This document shows, piece after piece, positions 18,066 to 26,682 of a stretch of 31,357 bases of DNA; position 1 is the first letter of the stretch, and the number at the start of each line of letters is the position of its first letter. The position numbers and the translations under genes are program-made. The stretch comes from Palsa-883 sp035696165 (GTDB lineage Bacteria; Pseudomonadota; Alphaproteobacteria; Acetobacterales; Acetobacteraceae). The notes below the pieces were generated by a model. The model did no database searches. It saw nothing but the letters and a program-made list of their open reading frames with translations, and was not told where the DNA came from. The stretch is from assembly GCA_035696165.1 (NCBI GenBank), contig DASRQX010000066.1:1-31357 (forward strand), in the 5' to 3' direction.

Positions 18066-18237
18066 GGTTCCCTCGACCTGCTTCCGTGTCCGTGCGCGGA
18101 CTATGCAACCGCGCAGCGTCCATGGAGGCGATCTGGATCACAGCTCAGGGCAATTCCATGGCGCGAGGTTGTCGAATTGTGACATCGCGTGACCGTGACG
18201 CTCTGTGCTAGGCTGCTGGAAAATGGGGAGCAACGCC

Positions 18238-19113
18238 ATGTCAGCCGCCGCTCACGCCGCCACGATCGAGATCATCCCCACTGGCGCCGCGCTTGGGGCC
18301 GAGTTGCGCGGGGTCGATCTGCGCGAGATCGATGACGCGAATTTCGCTACCATCCATCGCGCCTGGATCGATCATCAGGTGCTTCTGTTCCGCGACCAGC
18401 ATCTGGATGACAATGCGTTGATCACCTTCAGCCGACGCTTCGGCGATTTGGACCAGGCGCCGATCCAGGAGAACGGTCGTCGCTTCGTCGACGGTTATCC
18501 CGAGATCTATGTTGTCTCGAACGTGATCGAGAATGGTGTCGCGATCGGCAGCCTGGGCGCCGGCGAGGCGGTGTGGCACACCGATATGTCCTATCTCGAT
18601 GCGCCGCCCAAGGCGAGCATGCTCTATGCGATCGAGATCCCGCTCAGCGGCGGCAACACCGGCTTCAGCACGATGTACGGCGCCTATGAGGCATTGCCCG
18701 CGTCATTGCGGCAGCGGATTACTGGCCTGCGGGTGAAGCACGACGGCACCTACAACAGCGGCGGCTACGTCCGCCAGGGTGTTACGCCGACCGACAATCC
18801 CATCGACGCACCCGGAACGTTTCATCCGTTGGTCTGCACGCACCCCGACAGTGGCCGCCGGGGCCTGTATCTCGGCCGTCGCCGCAATGCCTATATCGAG
18901 GGCCTGTCGCTGGCGGACTCCGAGGCACTGCTGGACGAGATCTGGGGTTACGCCACGCACGATGAACTGACGTGGTACAACGTGTGGCAGGTCGGCGACC
19001 TGGTGCTGTGGGACAACCGCTGCACGATGCATCGGCGCGACCCGTTCGATGCCGGTTCGCGCCGCATCATGCACCGCACGCAGATCCAGGGCGCCGCACC
19101 GCCCTCGGCGTAG
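18238..19113 (+). CDS. TauD/TfdA-family 2-oxoglutarate/Fe(II) dioxygenase
   Basis: A 291-residue cytoplasmic non-haem iron oxygenase. The facial triad is visible: His114 and Asp116 in AVWHTDMSYL and His264 in NRCTMHRRDPF, with Arg275 in GSRRIMHRT to bind 2-oxoglutarate. The N-terminus IIPTGAALGAELRGVDLRE and LLFRDQHLDDNALITFSRRFG are standard for the family. Members hydroxylate taurine, alkylsulfates, phenoxyacids and similar compounds, and the substrate is not evident here. ATG 18238 was chosen for GGGGAG 7 nt upstream. The RraA-like and sirtuin genes follow on the same strand after 126 bp, so they may be co-transcribed. Confidence 0.93.
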   Translation: MSAAAHAATIEIIPTGAALGAELRGVDLREIDDANFATIHRAWIDHQVLLFRDQHLDDNALITFSRRFGDLDQAPIQENGRRFVDGYPEIYVVSNVIENGVAIGSLGAGEAVWHTDMSYLDAPPKASMLYAIEIPLSGGNTGFSTMYGAYEALPASLRQRITGLRVKHDGTYNSGGYVRQGVTPTDNPIDAPGTFHPLVCTHPDSGRRGLYLGRRRNAYIEGLSLADSEALLDEIWGYATHDELTWYNVWQVGDLVLWDNRCTMHRRDPFDAGSRRIMHRTQIQGAAPPSA

Positions 19114-19239
19114 TCCATCCCCGGCATGACTGTGAAATCAGGCATCCAGGATGCCCCGGACAGCGCCGCGTCGCGCCCGACCGTTGGCGCGCCGACCGGT
19201 CGGCGTTACCCTCCGGCCCAAAGTCCGGAGACCCCGCGC

Positions 19240-19917
19240 ATGTTCGTCGTCAACGACCCGCCGCCGCAGATCGCACCCGACCGCCTTGCGCTGTTGTCAC
19301 GCGCCGAACCCGCCACCATCGGCCACTTTCGCCAGGTCGGCTTCATGGACCCTGGCATCCGCGCACTGTGGTCCGACCGCCGCATCGCGGGCACCGCCGT
19401 GACGGTTCGTTTCGATGGCGACGATACCTCCATCGTCCACTATGCGCTCGGCCAGCTCCGTCCCGGCGACGTCCTGGTGATCGACCGCGCCGGCGACACG
19501 CGCCACGCCTGCTGCGGTGGTGGCGTCGCCTTCGCCGCGCACGAGGCCGGCTGCATCGGCATCATCATCGACGGCGTCGCCACCGATATCCAGGAGCTGC
19601 GTGCCTACGCCATGCCGGTCTGGGCGCGCGGCCTGTCGCCGATCACCTGCAAGCCGCGCTTCATCGGCGGCGAGTTCTGTGTGCCGATCAGTTGTGGCGG
19701 CGTCGCGGTCGCGCCGGGCGACGTGGTGTTCGCCGACGAGAACGGCGTGCTGGTGATGCCGCCGTCCGACATCGAGACCTCGGCCAGGCGCGCAATTGGC
19801 ATGCAGGACGGCGAGAAGGTCGCGCTCGCCCGCGTCGCCAAGGGCGAGAAATTCCCCGACATCAACGGCACCAACGCGAAGATCCGCGAGATCCTCGCCA
19901 CACAGCCATCGCGATGA
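19240..19917 (+). CDS. RraA-like protein (HMG/CHA aldolase fold), altered active site
   Basis: A 225-residue protein of the RraA/demethylmenaquinone-methyltransferase-like fold, which includes 4-hydroxy-4-methyl-2-oxoglutarate aldolases and RNase E regulators. The diagnostic block is GIIIDGVATDIQELRAYAMPVWARGLSP (about 107-134). In active aldolases the pattern is DGxxRD with Arg binding pyruvate and Asp holding the metal; here Thr115 replaces Arg while Asp116 is kept. A Cys-Cys-Gly stretch (HACCGGGVAFAA) also stands where GG-E-type residues occur in aldolases. Start ATG 19240 has GGAG upstream; the longer in-frame start at 19126 is less likely. The end overlaps the sirtuin start by ATGA. Confidence 0.85.
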   Translation: MFVVNDPPPQIAPDRLALLSRAEPATIGHFRQVGFMDPGIRALWSDRRIAGTAVTVRFDGDDTSIVHYALGQLRPGDVLVIDRAGDTRHACCGGGVAFAAHEAGCIGIIIDGVATDIQELRAYAMPVWARGLSPITCKPRFIGGEFCVPISCGGVAVAPGDVVFADENGVLVMPPSDIETSARRAIGMQDGEKVALARVAKGEKFPDINGTNAKIREILATQPSR

Positions 19918-20669
19918 GCGACCGCGCCGGCGTTGCCGAGCTGCGCGCGCTGCTGCACGCGGCGCGCTATGCTGTGGTGTTCACCGGTGCCGGCATTTCC
20001 ACCGAATCCGGCATTCCCGATTTCCGCTCACCCGGCGGCATCTGGACGCGCATGGCACCGATCGACTTTCAGGACTTCCTGGCTGCCGAGGAGATGCGGC
20101 GCGAGACCTGGCGCCGCCGCTTCGCGATGGAAGACATGTTCCGTGCCGCCGAACCCAATCGCGGCCATCGCGCGGTGGCCACACTGGTGCGTCGTGGCAG
20201 CGTGTCGTCGGTGATCACGCAGAACATCGATGGGCTGCACCAAACCTCGGGCGTGCCGGACCAGCGGGTGATCGAGCTGCATGGCAATACGACCTATGCC
20301 ACGTGCCTGGACTGCGGCGCGCGGCACGAGCTGGCACCGATCCGCACGGCGTTCGAACGCGACGGCACGTTGCCGCTATGCATGAAGTGCGAGGGGCTGG
20401 TGAAGACCGCGACGATCTCCTTCGGTCAGTCGATGCCGGTACTGCCAATGCGTCGTGCCGAGGCCGAAACGCTCGCGGCGGATCTCTTCATCGTGCTGGG
20501 GTCATCGCTGGTGGTGTATCCGGCGGCGGGCTTCCCCGAGATGGCGAAATACAACGGCGCCAAGCTGGTGATCGTGAATCGCGAGGAGACCGGGTTGGAT
20601 CGCGTCGCCGATCTGGTCGTGCATCAGTCGATCGGCGACACGCTGGGCGATGCGGTCGGGGCGAACTGA
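19914..20669 (+). CDS. NAD-dependent protein deacylase, Sir2 family
   Basis: A 251-residue sirtuin that removes acyl groups from protein lysines using NAD. Motifs in order: GAGISTESGIPDFRSP (25-40), TQNIDGLHQ (102-110), catalytic His123 in ELHGN, and four zinc cysteines at 131, 134, 156 and 159 (CLDC and CMKC). VLGSSLVVYPAAGFPE and IVNREETGLD follow. It does not resemble the long SIR2 proteins of phage-defence systems: it is a single standard catalytic domain. ATG 19914 overlaps the RraA-like stop (ATGA), implying coupled translation. Its target could include the neighbouring enzymes, but this is speculation. Confidence 0.95.
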   Translation: MSDRAGVAELRALLHAARYAVVFTGAGISTESGIPDFRSPGGIWTRMAPIDFQDFLAAEEMRRETWRRRFAMEDMFRAAEPNRGHRAVATLVRRGSVSSVITQNIDGLHQTSGVPDQRVIELHGNTTYATCLDCGARHELAPIRTAFERDGTLPLCMKCEGLVKTATISFGQSMPVLPMRRAEAETLAADLFIVLGSSLVVYPAAGFPEMAKYNGAKLVIVNREETGLDRVADLVVHQSIGDTLGDAVGAN

Positions 20670-21134
20670 CCTTCGCGCGCATTGATCGACTGGCTCCTCA
20701 GATGGGCAAGCGCGCTCCCGCAGAGATGCTTGCGCCGGTTGAAGCATCCCTGACGGTCTGGCGGGTGACGGTGGGGGAATGAGCCGCGATGGTGGCGCCA
20801 TTGTTGGCATCAGCAACCCCCCTGTGTGCTCACACCGCATCCATGGGCATCCGAGTTTGTCCAATTAGGTCTCGATCCTACAAGCCGCGGACGATGCTCC
20901 GCGATAGCCAGGGACGCGCATTCCAATACCAACGTCGAAGAAGAGCCTGGCAGGACCGATGCTGCGACCCTTGGGCACCTTCATGCACCGCTCTCAGGGT
21001 TCGGGCGGTGCTTCGCCCGCCTCCTGGTGGGGCACCACCGTGGCGCTTTTGTTGAGAGTATTCGCACTGATGCACCATAACGTCTCCGCAGTCGCGCGAA
21101 CGGCGGACACCGGTCCGGTGCAGCCTGTGTCATC
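20670..21134. other. Intergenic region without a recognised gene
   Basis: About 465 bp separate the sirtuin gene and the SnoaL-like gene. Short open frames exist on both strands but none resembles a known protein or has a good ribosome site. Small dyads occur, such as CGCGGA...TCCGCG near 20886-20902 and CGGGCG...CGCCCG near 21003-21020. It presumably holds the promoter for the next operon. Confidence 0.5.
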
Positions 21135-21572
21135 GTGTTCGATCGGAGTCTGCCCAAGACGCAGATCGATGCGCAGGTCCAGGCGGCACGCCGCTACGAC
21201 ACATTCTGGAATTCCGGTGATGAAGCGCTCGCGCATGCCGCGCTGGCCCCCGATTTCACGGATCGTACCCTTCCTCCCAGACGCCGGCCGGGAATCGCCC
21301 GGCCACTCGATGCCTCCAGGCTGATGCGTGCGGCGATCCCCGACATGACCCGTGACATCGAGCAGATGATTGTCGCTGGCGACCATGTCGTCACGCATCT
21401 GCACTTTCGTGGCCACTTTACCGGACACTTCAGGCAGAAACCGGGCGACGGCCGGTCAATCGACTTCATAGCCACCGACATCTACCGCGTTGCGGATGGA
21501 CGGATCACCGATAATTGGCACCTCGAAGACAACCTGACCCTGCTGCAGCAGCTCGGCCTCGTTGCCCAATAA
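21135..21572 (+). CDS. SnoaL-like / ester cyclase-family protein
   Basis: A 145-residue protein of the SnoaL-like cystatin-type alpha+beta fold. Recognisable are YDTFWNSGDEALAHAALAPDF, IPDMTRDIEQMIVAGDHVVTHLHFRGHFTGHF and IDFIATDIYRVADGRITDNWHLEDN, the standard ending of this family. Members are small enzymes or binding proteins for diverse ligands, so no specific reaction is claimed. GTG 21135 is the start giving normal length, with no strong ribosome site. It ends 11 bp before the deacetylase gene, so the two probably form an operon. Confidence 0.85.
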   Translation: MFDRSLPKTQIDAQVQAARRYDTFWNSGDEALAHAALAPDFTDRTLPPRRRPGIARPLDASRLMRAAIPDMTRDIEQMIVAGDHVVTHLHFRGHFTGHFRQKPGDGRSIDFIATDIYRVADGRITDNWHLEDNLTLLQQLGLVAQ

Positions 21573-21583
21573 GGAACGCGTCC

Positions 21584-22456
21584 ATGAGCGATACCGTGAC
21601 AAACCGTTTCTGGCCCGACGGCATTCGGTTGGTTGTTTCTATCTCGATGCAATTCGAGGCGGGCGGCCAGCCGCTGAAGGGCACTGACAGCCCGTTCCCG
21701 CCAGTCGATTTTCCCGAGACCGTATCCGCCGATGCCGCGGCCAACACCTGGTTCGCCTATGGCTACCGTGAGGGCATCCCACGCATGCTGGACCTGTGGG
21801 ACCGTCACGGCGCCAAAGTCACATCGCACATGATCGGCGAGGCCGCCCGGCGTCAGCCCGAACTCGCGCGAGAGATCGTCGCACGTGGCCACGAGGCCGC
21901 CGGCCACGGACCACGCTGGAGCTCGCAATACGCCATGAGCCGCGACGAAGAGCGGCAGTTCCTGGTCGCGGCTCGCAACATGGTCGAAGCCGTCACGGGG
22001 CAGCGCCCGGTCGGCTACAACTGCAACTGGTTGCGGCGCGGGCCCAATACGCTGTCGCTGTTGCAGGAGCTCGGCTATCTCTATCACATAGACGATCTCA
22101 GCCGCGACGAGCCATTCATCGAGCCGGTCGACGGCAAGGACTTCGTTGTCGTGCCCTACACATTGCGCAACAATGACATTTTGCTGATCGAGGGCCGCAA
22201 CTACTCGCCGGGCAAGTTTGTTGATCAGATCAAGCTGGATTTCGACCAGCTGTATGATGAGGCTGGTCACCGCCGCCGCATGATGTCGGTCAGCGCACAT
22301 GATCGCATTAGCGGCTCGCCGCAAATGGTGCGCGCCTGGGATGAATTCCTGCGCCACGCCAAGAGCCGCCCAGGCGTAGCCTTCCTGCGCAAGGATGAGA
22401 TCGCCCGGTACGCGCTGGAGAGTCCGCTGACCTTGCGCGAAAGCGAAACCATCTGA
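21584..22456 (+). CDS. Polysaccharide deacetylase-family protein, PuuE-like
   Basis: A 290-residue NodB-homology-domain protein closest in layout to allantoinase PuuE and related putative urate-catabolism proteins. It begins NRFWPDGIRLVVSISMQFEAGGQ, then YGYREGIPRMLDLWDRHGAKVTSHMIGEAA, then GHEAAGHGPRW with conserved histidines, and RPVGYNCNWLRRGPNTLSLLQELGYLYH. The usual NodB DD metal pair is not obvious, as in other PuuE-like members. Substrates of this group are small cyclic amides or unknown. ATG 21584 has AAGGA about 10 nt upstream; the longer frame from 21515 is less likely. It is convergent with the PhnD-like gene. Confidence 0.88.
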   Translation: MSDTVTNRFWPDGIRLVVSISMQFEAGGQPLKGTDSPFPPVDFPETVSADAAANTWFAYGYREGIPRMLDLWDRHGAKVTSHMIGEAARRQPELAREIVARGHEAAGHGPRWSSQYAMSRDEERQFLVAARNMVEAVTGQRPVGYNCNWLRRGPNTLSLLQELGYLYHIDDLSRDEPFIEPVDGKDFVVVPYTLRNNDILLIEGRNYSPGKFVDQIKLDFDQLYDEAGHRRRMMSVSAHDRISGSPQMVRAWDEFLRHAKSRPGVAFLRKDEIARYALESPLTLRESETI

Positions 22457-22558
22457 TCCGTCGGTTTTGAACAAGCCAGCGAACGATCGCAGATGCGATC
22501 AGACGAGGCGGGTTTTGGAGCTGGGTGACGGCGGGCTGAGGCTCGGCGATTAGTCCAT

Positions 22559-22584
22559 TCCCGTCCTGTCATCGCAGGACGGGA
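22559..22584. terminator. Hairpin between convergent genes, probable bidirectional terminator
   Basis: TCCCGTCCTG (22559-22568) and CAGGACGGGA (22575-22584) form a perfect 10-bp stem with a 6-nt loop. On the minus strand it spans the last codons and stop (22569-22571) of the PhnD-like gene. No long T-run follows in either direction. Confidence 0.6.
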
Positions 22585-23375
22585 TAGCCCAGCATGACTG
22601 CTTCAGCTGCGTAACGACATGGTATCTGGTAGTCCACCTCATCAGGCGATCTTATGTCCAGCAGCTTCATGCCGGCCCGCACTCGCGCCCATTCCGGCGC
22701 GGCAGCCACGCGCCTCAGCGCCGCGATAAGCACGTCTCTCGTCGCAGCCTCCGTCGCCGCGGCCGTAACGAACGGGATCGCCGGCGTCGGCGGCGTAGCA
22801 TCCAGCACGCGAAGCCGGTCGGCGAGGGCAGGGCGATGATGCGCGAAGAACGCGTAGGTCACACAATCGACGCAGGTCGCATCCGTCTCACCACGCGCGA
22901 CGCGTTCGAGATTGGCGGGCTGGCTCTGGGTCTCGGTGATCGATCCGAAGAACGCGCCTCCGTCGGCCAACTCCGCAATCACCCGGCGCGGCAGGTTCAT
23001 GCCCGAATTCGAATGCACGCTGTTGAACACGAACGCACAGCCACGCAGGTCGGCCACCGCGTGAAACGAGGCACCTCGCCGCACCACGAACACACCGGCG
23101 TGGGTCGGGCCATGGCAATGCGCGGCAGCATAGACCGGCGCGCCCAACAACGCCGCCTGCCCGGCGTAGATCGTCTGCAACGGCCAGCCGCAGGCCTGCG
23201 TGAACACGACCTCCGCCTCGATCCGTGCCGGTACCGGCTTGCGCGCAAAGTCGAGCGTGGCCGGAAGATCCGTGACGCCAAGACGCGCGGCTTCGGTCCG
23301 GATCGCCTGCCAGAAGGCGGCATTGTCCGCCTGCATCTCGGGCAGGTTGTACATCGGCAGGCTGGCGTGTCGCAT
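22569..23375 (-). CDS. PhnD-like periplasmic-binding-fold protein without signal peptide
   Basis: A 268-residue protein of the phosphate/phosphite/phosphonate-binding (PhnD-like) fold. It begins MRHASLPMYNLPEMQADNAAF and contains YAGQAALLGAPVYAA, GVFVVRRGASFHAVADLRGCAFVFNSVHSNSGMNLPRRVIAEL and ARGETDATCVDCVTYAFF. It has no export signal, no ABC permease or ATPase beside it, and several cysteines, so it may act as a cytosolic sensor or ligand-binding protein. GGAGG lies upstream of the GTG/ATG pair at 23378/23375; I took ATG. The same frame is open further upstream (23441). It ends in the hairpin at 22559-22584. Confidence 0.8.
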   Translation of the reverse strand: MRHASLPMYNLPEMQADNAAFWQAIRTEAARLGVTDLPATLDFARKPVPARIEAEVVFTQACGWPLQTIYAGQAALLGAPVYAAAHCHGPTHAGVFVVRRGASFHAVADLRGCAFVFNSVHSNSGMNLPRRVIAELADGGAFFGSITETQSQPANLERVARGETDATCVDCVTYAFFAHHRPALADRLRVLDATPPTPAIPFVTAAATEAATRDVLIAALRRVAAAPEWARVRAGMKLLDIRSPDEVDYQIPCRYAAEAVMLGYPVLR

Positions 23376-23569
23376 CACCGTCAATTGCCTCCGGGTCAGT
23401 GCCGCTCGCGGATCATCTCCCACCCGGTGTTGACGCATCAAGGGCCGTGCCGGGCGGCATAGGAATGGCGCGGTCCATCACGCCACCCGCCGGCGTTGTA
23501 GTTTGCGAGGCGTGATGAAGCGGCCGATGATGCGCGAACGTGCGGACATCAGGAGCTGCGGCCGAGGTC

Positions 23570-24499
23570 ATGGAACATCCCCTCTTCCACTCCCCCGACA
23601 CCTTCATGCGCCTGCCCCCAGGCCCGCCTGGCCCCGCCTGTCGTGCCGCCATCCTCGGCGTGCCGTTTGACTGCGGCACCCACCCATTCCGTGTCGGCGC
23701 CCGCCAGGGCCCGGGCCATGTGCGCGCCCAGTCCGGCCTGATCCGCCGCTACCACCCCAGCCTCGCCGACGTCGACGTGCCTGCCCTGCTCAATGCCGTC
23801 GATTGCGGTGACGTCGTCCTCACGCCCGGGCGCATCGACGAGGCGTTCCCGCGCATCGAGGCCGCCGCCGGAACGATCCTCGACGCGGGCGTCGTCCCGA
23901 TCGGTGTTGGCGGCGATGGCTCCGTCTCGCTTCCCTTGATGCGGGCCGCCGGCCGCCGCCATCGCGGCCTCGTCGCGCTGCACGTCGACAGCCACACCGA
24001 CGCCTACGATCCGGAACCCGCATACCCGTTCAGCGCCGCCACCCAGTTCACCCACGCCGCGACCGAGGGCGCCATCGACGGCAACGCCTCTTGGCATGTC
24101 GGCATCCGCGGCTTCACCTACGCGCAAGGCGTGCTGCTGCGCGCCGCCGGCCTCGGCTATCGCGTCGTCACCGCCGACGACCTGCTGCGCCGCGGCTTCG
24201 CCCAGGCGATGGCCGAGTTCAAGGACAGCACCGCGGGCCGCCCGGTCTATCTCTGCTGGGACATGGATGTGTTCGATCCCTCGGTCGCCCCCGGCGTCTG
24301 CACCCCCACCTGGGGCGGCTTGTCGGCGCGCGAGGGCATCGAACTGATCCGCACCCTGACCGGTCTCAACATCGTCGCGATGGACTTCAACACGGTCAGC
24401 CCGCCGCAGGACGTCAACAACATGGCCGCGCATCTCTGCGCCCACATGATGATGGAAGGCATGCTGCTGCTCGCCCGTCAGTTTGGTCTGGTCGGTTAA
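23570..24499 (+). CDS. Arginase/agmatinase-fold (ureohydrolase) protein with altered metal site
   Basis: A 309-residue ureohydrolase-superfamily protein. Normal Mn ligands remain in HVDSHTD (Asp140, His142, Asp144) and WDMDVFDP (Asp231, Asp233), and GTHPFRVGARQGPGHVR, HVGIRG and GGLSAREG are typical agmatinase-like segments. Two standard residues differ. The His ligand of GGDHS is Gly117 (GGDGSVSLP), and the Glu of TPE is Thr247 (TPTWGG). Known members hydrolyse guanidino compounds such as agmatine, guanidinobutyrate or guanidine. Loss of one ligand suggests a changed activity. ATG 23570 was taken because homologues start near it; GTG 23540 is an alternative. It is divergent from the PhnD-like gene (about 195 bp apart). 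Confidence 0.88.
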   Translation: MEHPLFHSPDTFMRLPPGPPGPACRAAILGVPFDCGTHPFRVGARQGPGHVRAQSGLIRRYHPSLADVDVPALLNAVDCGDVVLTPGRIDEAFPRIEAAAGTILDAGVVPIGVGGDGSVSLPLMRAAGRRHRGLVALHVDSHTDAYDPEPAYPFSAATQFTHAATEGAIDGNASWHVGIRGFTYAQGVLLRAAGLGYRVVTADDLLRRGFAQAMAEFKDSTAGRPVYLCWDMDVFDPSVAPGVCTPTWGGLSAREGIELIRTLTGLNIVAMDFNTVSPPQDVNNMAAHLCAHMMMEGMLLLARQFGLVG

Positions 24500-24577
24500 C
24501 GACGTCACGCACGCCCAGCCCGGACATGGCACGGCAAAACATAGCACGGCGAGGGGCAATGTGGTACGGCCAGTCGC

Positions 24578-25264
24578 ATGCGCCTGCTTCTGGTTGAAGA
24601 CAATGAACGCCTGCGACAACTGACCAGCGCGGCCCTGGCCCGGGCAGGCTTCGAAACCGACGGCGTCGCCACCGCAGCCGACGCTGAGGCGGCGATGCAC
24701 GCGATCTCCTATGCCGTATTGGTGCTCGATCTCGGGCTGCCGGACCAGGACGGCCTGGCACTGCTGAAGCGGGTGCGCGACTCCGGCGACACGTTGCCGA
24801 TTCTCATCCTCACCGCGCGCGCCGGACTGGAAGATCGCGTCCGCGGCCTCAATGCAGGCGCCGACGACTACCTGGTGAAGCCGTTCGCGCAGGAGGAGCT
24901 GGTGGCGCGCATTCGTGTGCTGTTGCGTCGGCCCGGCGGGCTGTTGGGCCAGGCGCTGGAGCTCGGCACGCTGCGCCTCGACACGATCTCGCGCGAGGTC
25001 ACCATCGATACCCGTCCGCTATCCGTGTCGCCACGCGAAATCGCGGTGCTGGAAATGTTGCTGCGCCGCGCCGGCCGCGTCGTGCCGAAGAAACTTGTGG
25101 AAGACCAGCTCTTCGGCCTGTCGGCCGATTTCGGCTCCAACGCGGTCGAGGTCTACGTGCATCGCCTGCGCAAGCAACTGGCCGAGGCCGGCGCCGACGT
25201 GGTGGTGCACACTATCCGCGGCATCGGCTACCTGATTGCCGCGGCGGACCCCGAGATCGCCTGA
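24578..25264 (+). CDS. OmpR-family response regulator
   Basis: A 228-residue regulator with an N-terminal receiver domain (phosphoacceptor Asp51 in LVLDLGLPDQDGL, acidic pair in LLVEDNERL, Thr79, Lys101 in LVKPFAQEE) and a C-terminal winged-helix DNA-binding domain (LSVSPREIAVLEMLLRRAGRVV and SNAVEVYVHRLRKQL). It pairs with the histidine kinase starting directly after its stop. The TctD/QseB-like type often controls transport or uptake genes. A candidate target, the OprB-like porin downstream, is now broken. The ATG at 24578 has only a weak ribosome site. Confidence 0.95.
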   Translation: MRLLLVEDNERLRQLTSAALARAGFETDGVATAADAEAAMHAISYAVLVLDLGLPDQDGLALLKRVRDSGDTLPILILTARAGLEDRVRGLNAGADDYLVKPFAQEELVARIRVLLRRPGGLLGQALELGTLRLDTISREVTIDTRPLSVSPREIAVLEMLLRRAGRVVPKKLVEDQLFGLSADFGSNAVEVYVHRLRKQLAEAGADVVVHTIRGIGYLIAAADPEIA

Positions 25265-26635
25265 ATGCCCGTTCTGGGCTCCATCAAGCGCCGGCTGATC
25301 GCGCTGCACCTGGTGGCGGTGCTGGTGGTCGCGATTGTGCTGCCCTTGGCACTATACTGGCGGGTCGACACCACGGCCACCGATCTGCACCAGCGCGCGC
25401 TGCGCGATCAGGCCGCGCAGATCGCGCCCTACCTACGATCGGCCGCCGATGGTCGGATGACGCTCGATCTCCCAACTGGCCTGCGCGAACTCTATTCCGT
25501 GAGCTACGGCCGTTACGGATACGCGGTGCTCGCGCGCGACGGTCAGGTCCTGCTCGGGTCACGTCCGAACGGCGAGACACTGTTTCCCGAGGATCCGCGC
25601 CGCGGCAGCCCATCGTTCTTTCAGCGCCCGCTGGGCCAATCGCGGATGTTCGGCGCCAGCGTCCCATATCGGTTTGGTAATGACACCGTCTGGTTGCAGG
25701 TCTGGGAAGACCAGGAACACCGTGACGTCCTGATCGATGATATCGTCGCGGAATTCCTGCCCCATGTCGCCTGGGTGATCCTGCCCGTTCTCGCCGTGCT
25801 GTTGGGCATCGATCTGGCGATCGTCGGCCGCACCCTGCGCCCGCTGGACGAAGCCTCACGCCGCGCCGAACAGATCGGTCCGACACAGACCGACATTCGC
25901 CTGCCGGAAACACGCATGCCGCGCGATGTGCTGCCGCTGGTGCGCGCGATCAACGAAGCGCTGGAGCGGTTGGAGCGCGGCTTCATCATGCAGCGCGATT
26001 TCGTGGCCGACGCGGCGCACGAGTTGCGCACCCCGCTGGCGATTCTGCGCGCGCAGGTCGAGGCCATCGCCGATCAGGACCCGCGGCACGCCCTGCTTGC
26101 CGACATCGGCGGCATGACCCGCATCGTCAATCAGCTCATCGAGGTTGCGGAATCCGATGCGCTGACCATCAGACCGGGTGAGGTCGCTGACCTGCGCGCG
26201 GTCGCGACCGAGGTCGTGGCCTTCATGGCGCCCGTCGCGATCACCGCCGGCAAGGACATCGCGATCAGCGAGGAGACGGAAGCGGTCTGGGTTGAAGGCA
26301 ACGGCGCCGCCTTGTTCCAGGCGATCCGCAACCTGGTGGAGAACGCGATCATCCACACCCCGCCCGGAACCGCCGTCGAGGTGACGGTCACACCGGAGGG
26401 CGGCGTCACGGTGCGCGATGCCGGCACCGGTATCCCGCGGGAGCAGCGGGACCTCATCTTCCAGCGCTTTTGGCGTGGCGATCGCAGCCGTGCCGGCGGC
26501 ACCGGGCTCGGCCTCGCGATCGTCGCCCGCGTCGTGCGGGCGCATGGCGGTCACATCGCGGTGGCCGATGCCCACCCGCGCGGCGCAGCCTTTACCATTC
26601 GTCTGCGCTCCGCTGTCCCGGCACCTGTTGCCTGA
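25265..26635 (+). CDS. Sensor histidine kinase, TctE/QseC-like
   Basis: A 456-residue inner-membrane kinase. TM1 is about residues 12-31 and TM2 about 165-187, enclosing a periplasmic sensor domain of roughly 130 residues with the 2CSK_N-like pattern (LHQRALRDQAAQIAPYL). A HAMP-like linker follows, then the DHp helix with His252 in DAAHELRTPLAILR, and the HATPase domain with the N box NLVENAI (Asn360), G1 RDAGTGI (385-390) and G2 GGTGLGLAIV (411-420). ATG 25265 abuts the regulator stop, so they are co-translated. The ligand is unknown; related kinases sense carboxylates or metal ions. Confidence 0.95.
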   Translation: MPVLGSIKRRLIALHLVAVLVVAIVLPLALYWRVDTTATDLHQRALRDQAAQIAPYLRSAADGRMTLDLPTGLRELYSVSYGRYGYAVLARDGQVLLGSRPNGETLFPEDPRRGSPSFFQRPLGQSRMFGASVPYRFGNDTVWLQVWEDQEHRDVLIDDIVAEFLPHVAWVILPVLAVLLGIDLAIVGRTLRPLDEASRRAEQIGPTQTDIRLPETRMPRDVLPLVRAINEALERLERGFIMQRDFVADAAHELRTPLAILRAQVEAIADQDPRHALLADIGGMTRIVNQLIEVAESDALTIRPGEVADLRAVATEVVAFMAPVAITAGKDIAISEETEAVWVEGNGAALFQAIRNLVENAIIHTPPGTAVEVTVTPEGGVTVRDAGTGIPREQRDLIFQRFWRGDRSRAGGTGLGLAIVARVVRAHGGHIAVADAHPRGAAFTIRLRSAVPAPVA

Positions 26636-26682
26636 ACGCGCTCATCCGGGGCAAATGGTTACTAGTTGTGAACGACCCGATA

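Noticed and set aside
18972..19913. Long N-terminal extension of the sirtuin
   Set aside because: It overlaps the RraA-like gene in another frame and has low-complexity Arg-rich translation. The sirtuin starts normally at 19914.
19914..20669. SIR2 anti-phage defence gene
   Set aside because: The protein is a compact standard sirtuin with zinc cysteines and no extra effector domain or defence partner.
23549..24700. Minus-strand 383-residue open frame opposite the ureohydrolase
   Set aside because: Composition is biased and it matches no family I know. The plus-strand gene has strong motifs.
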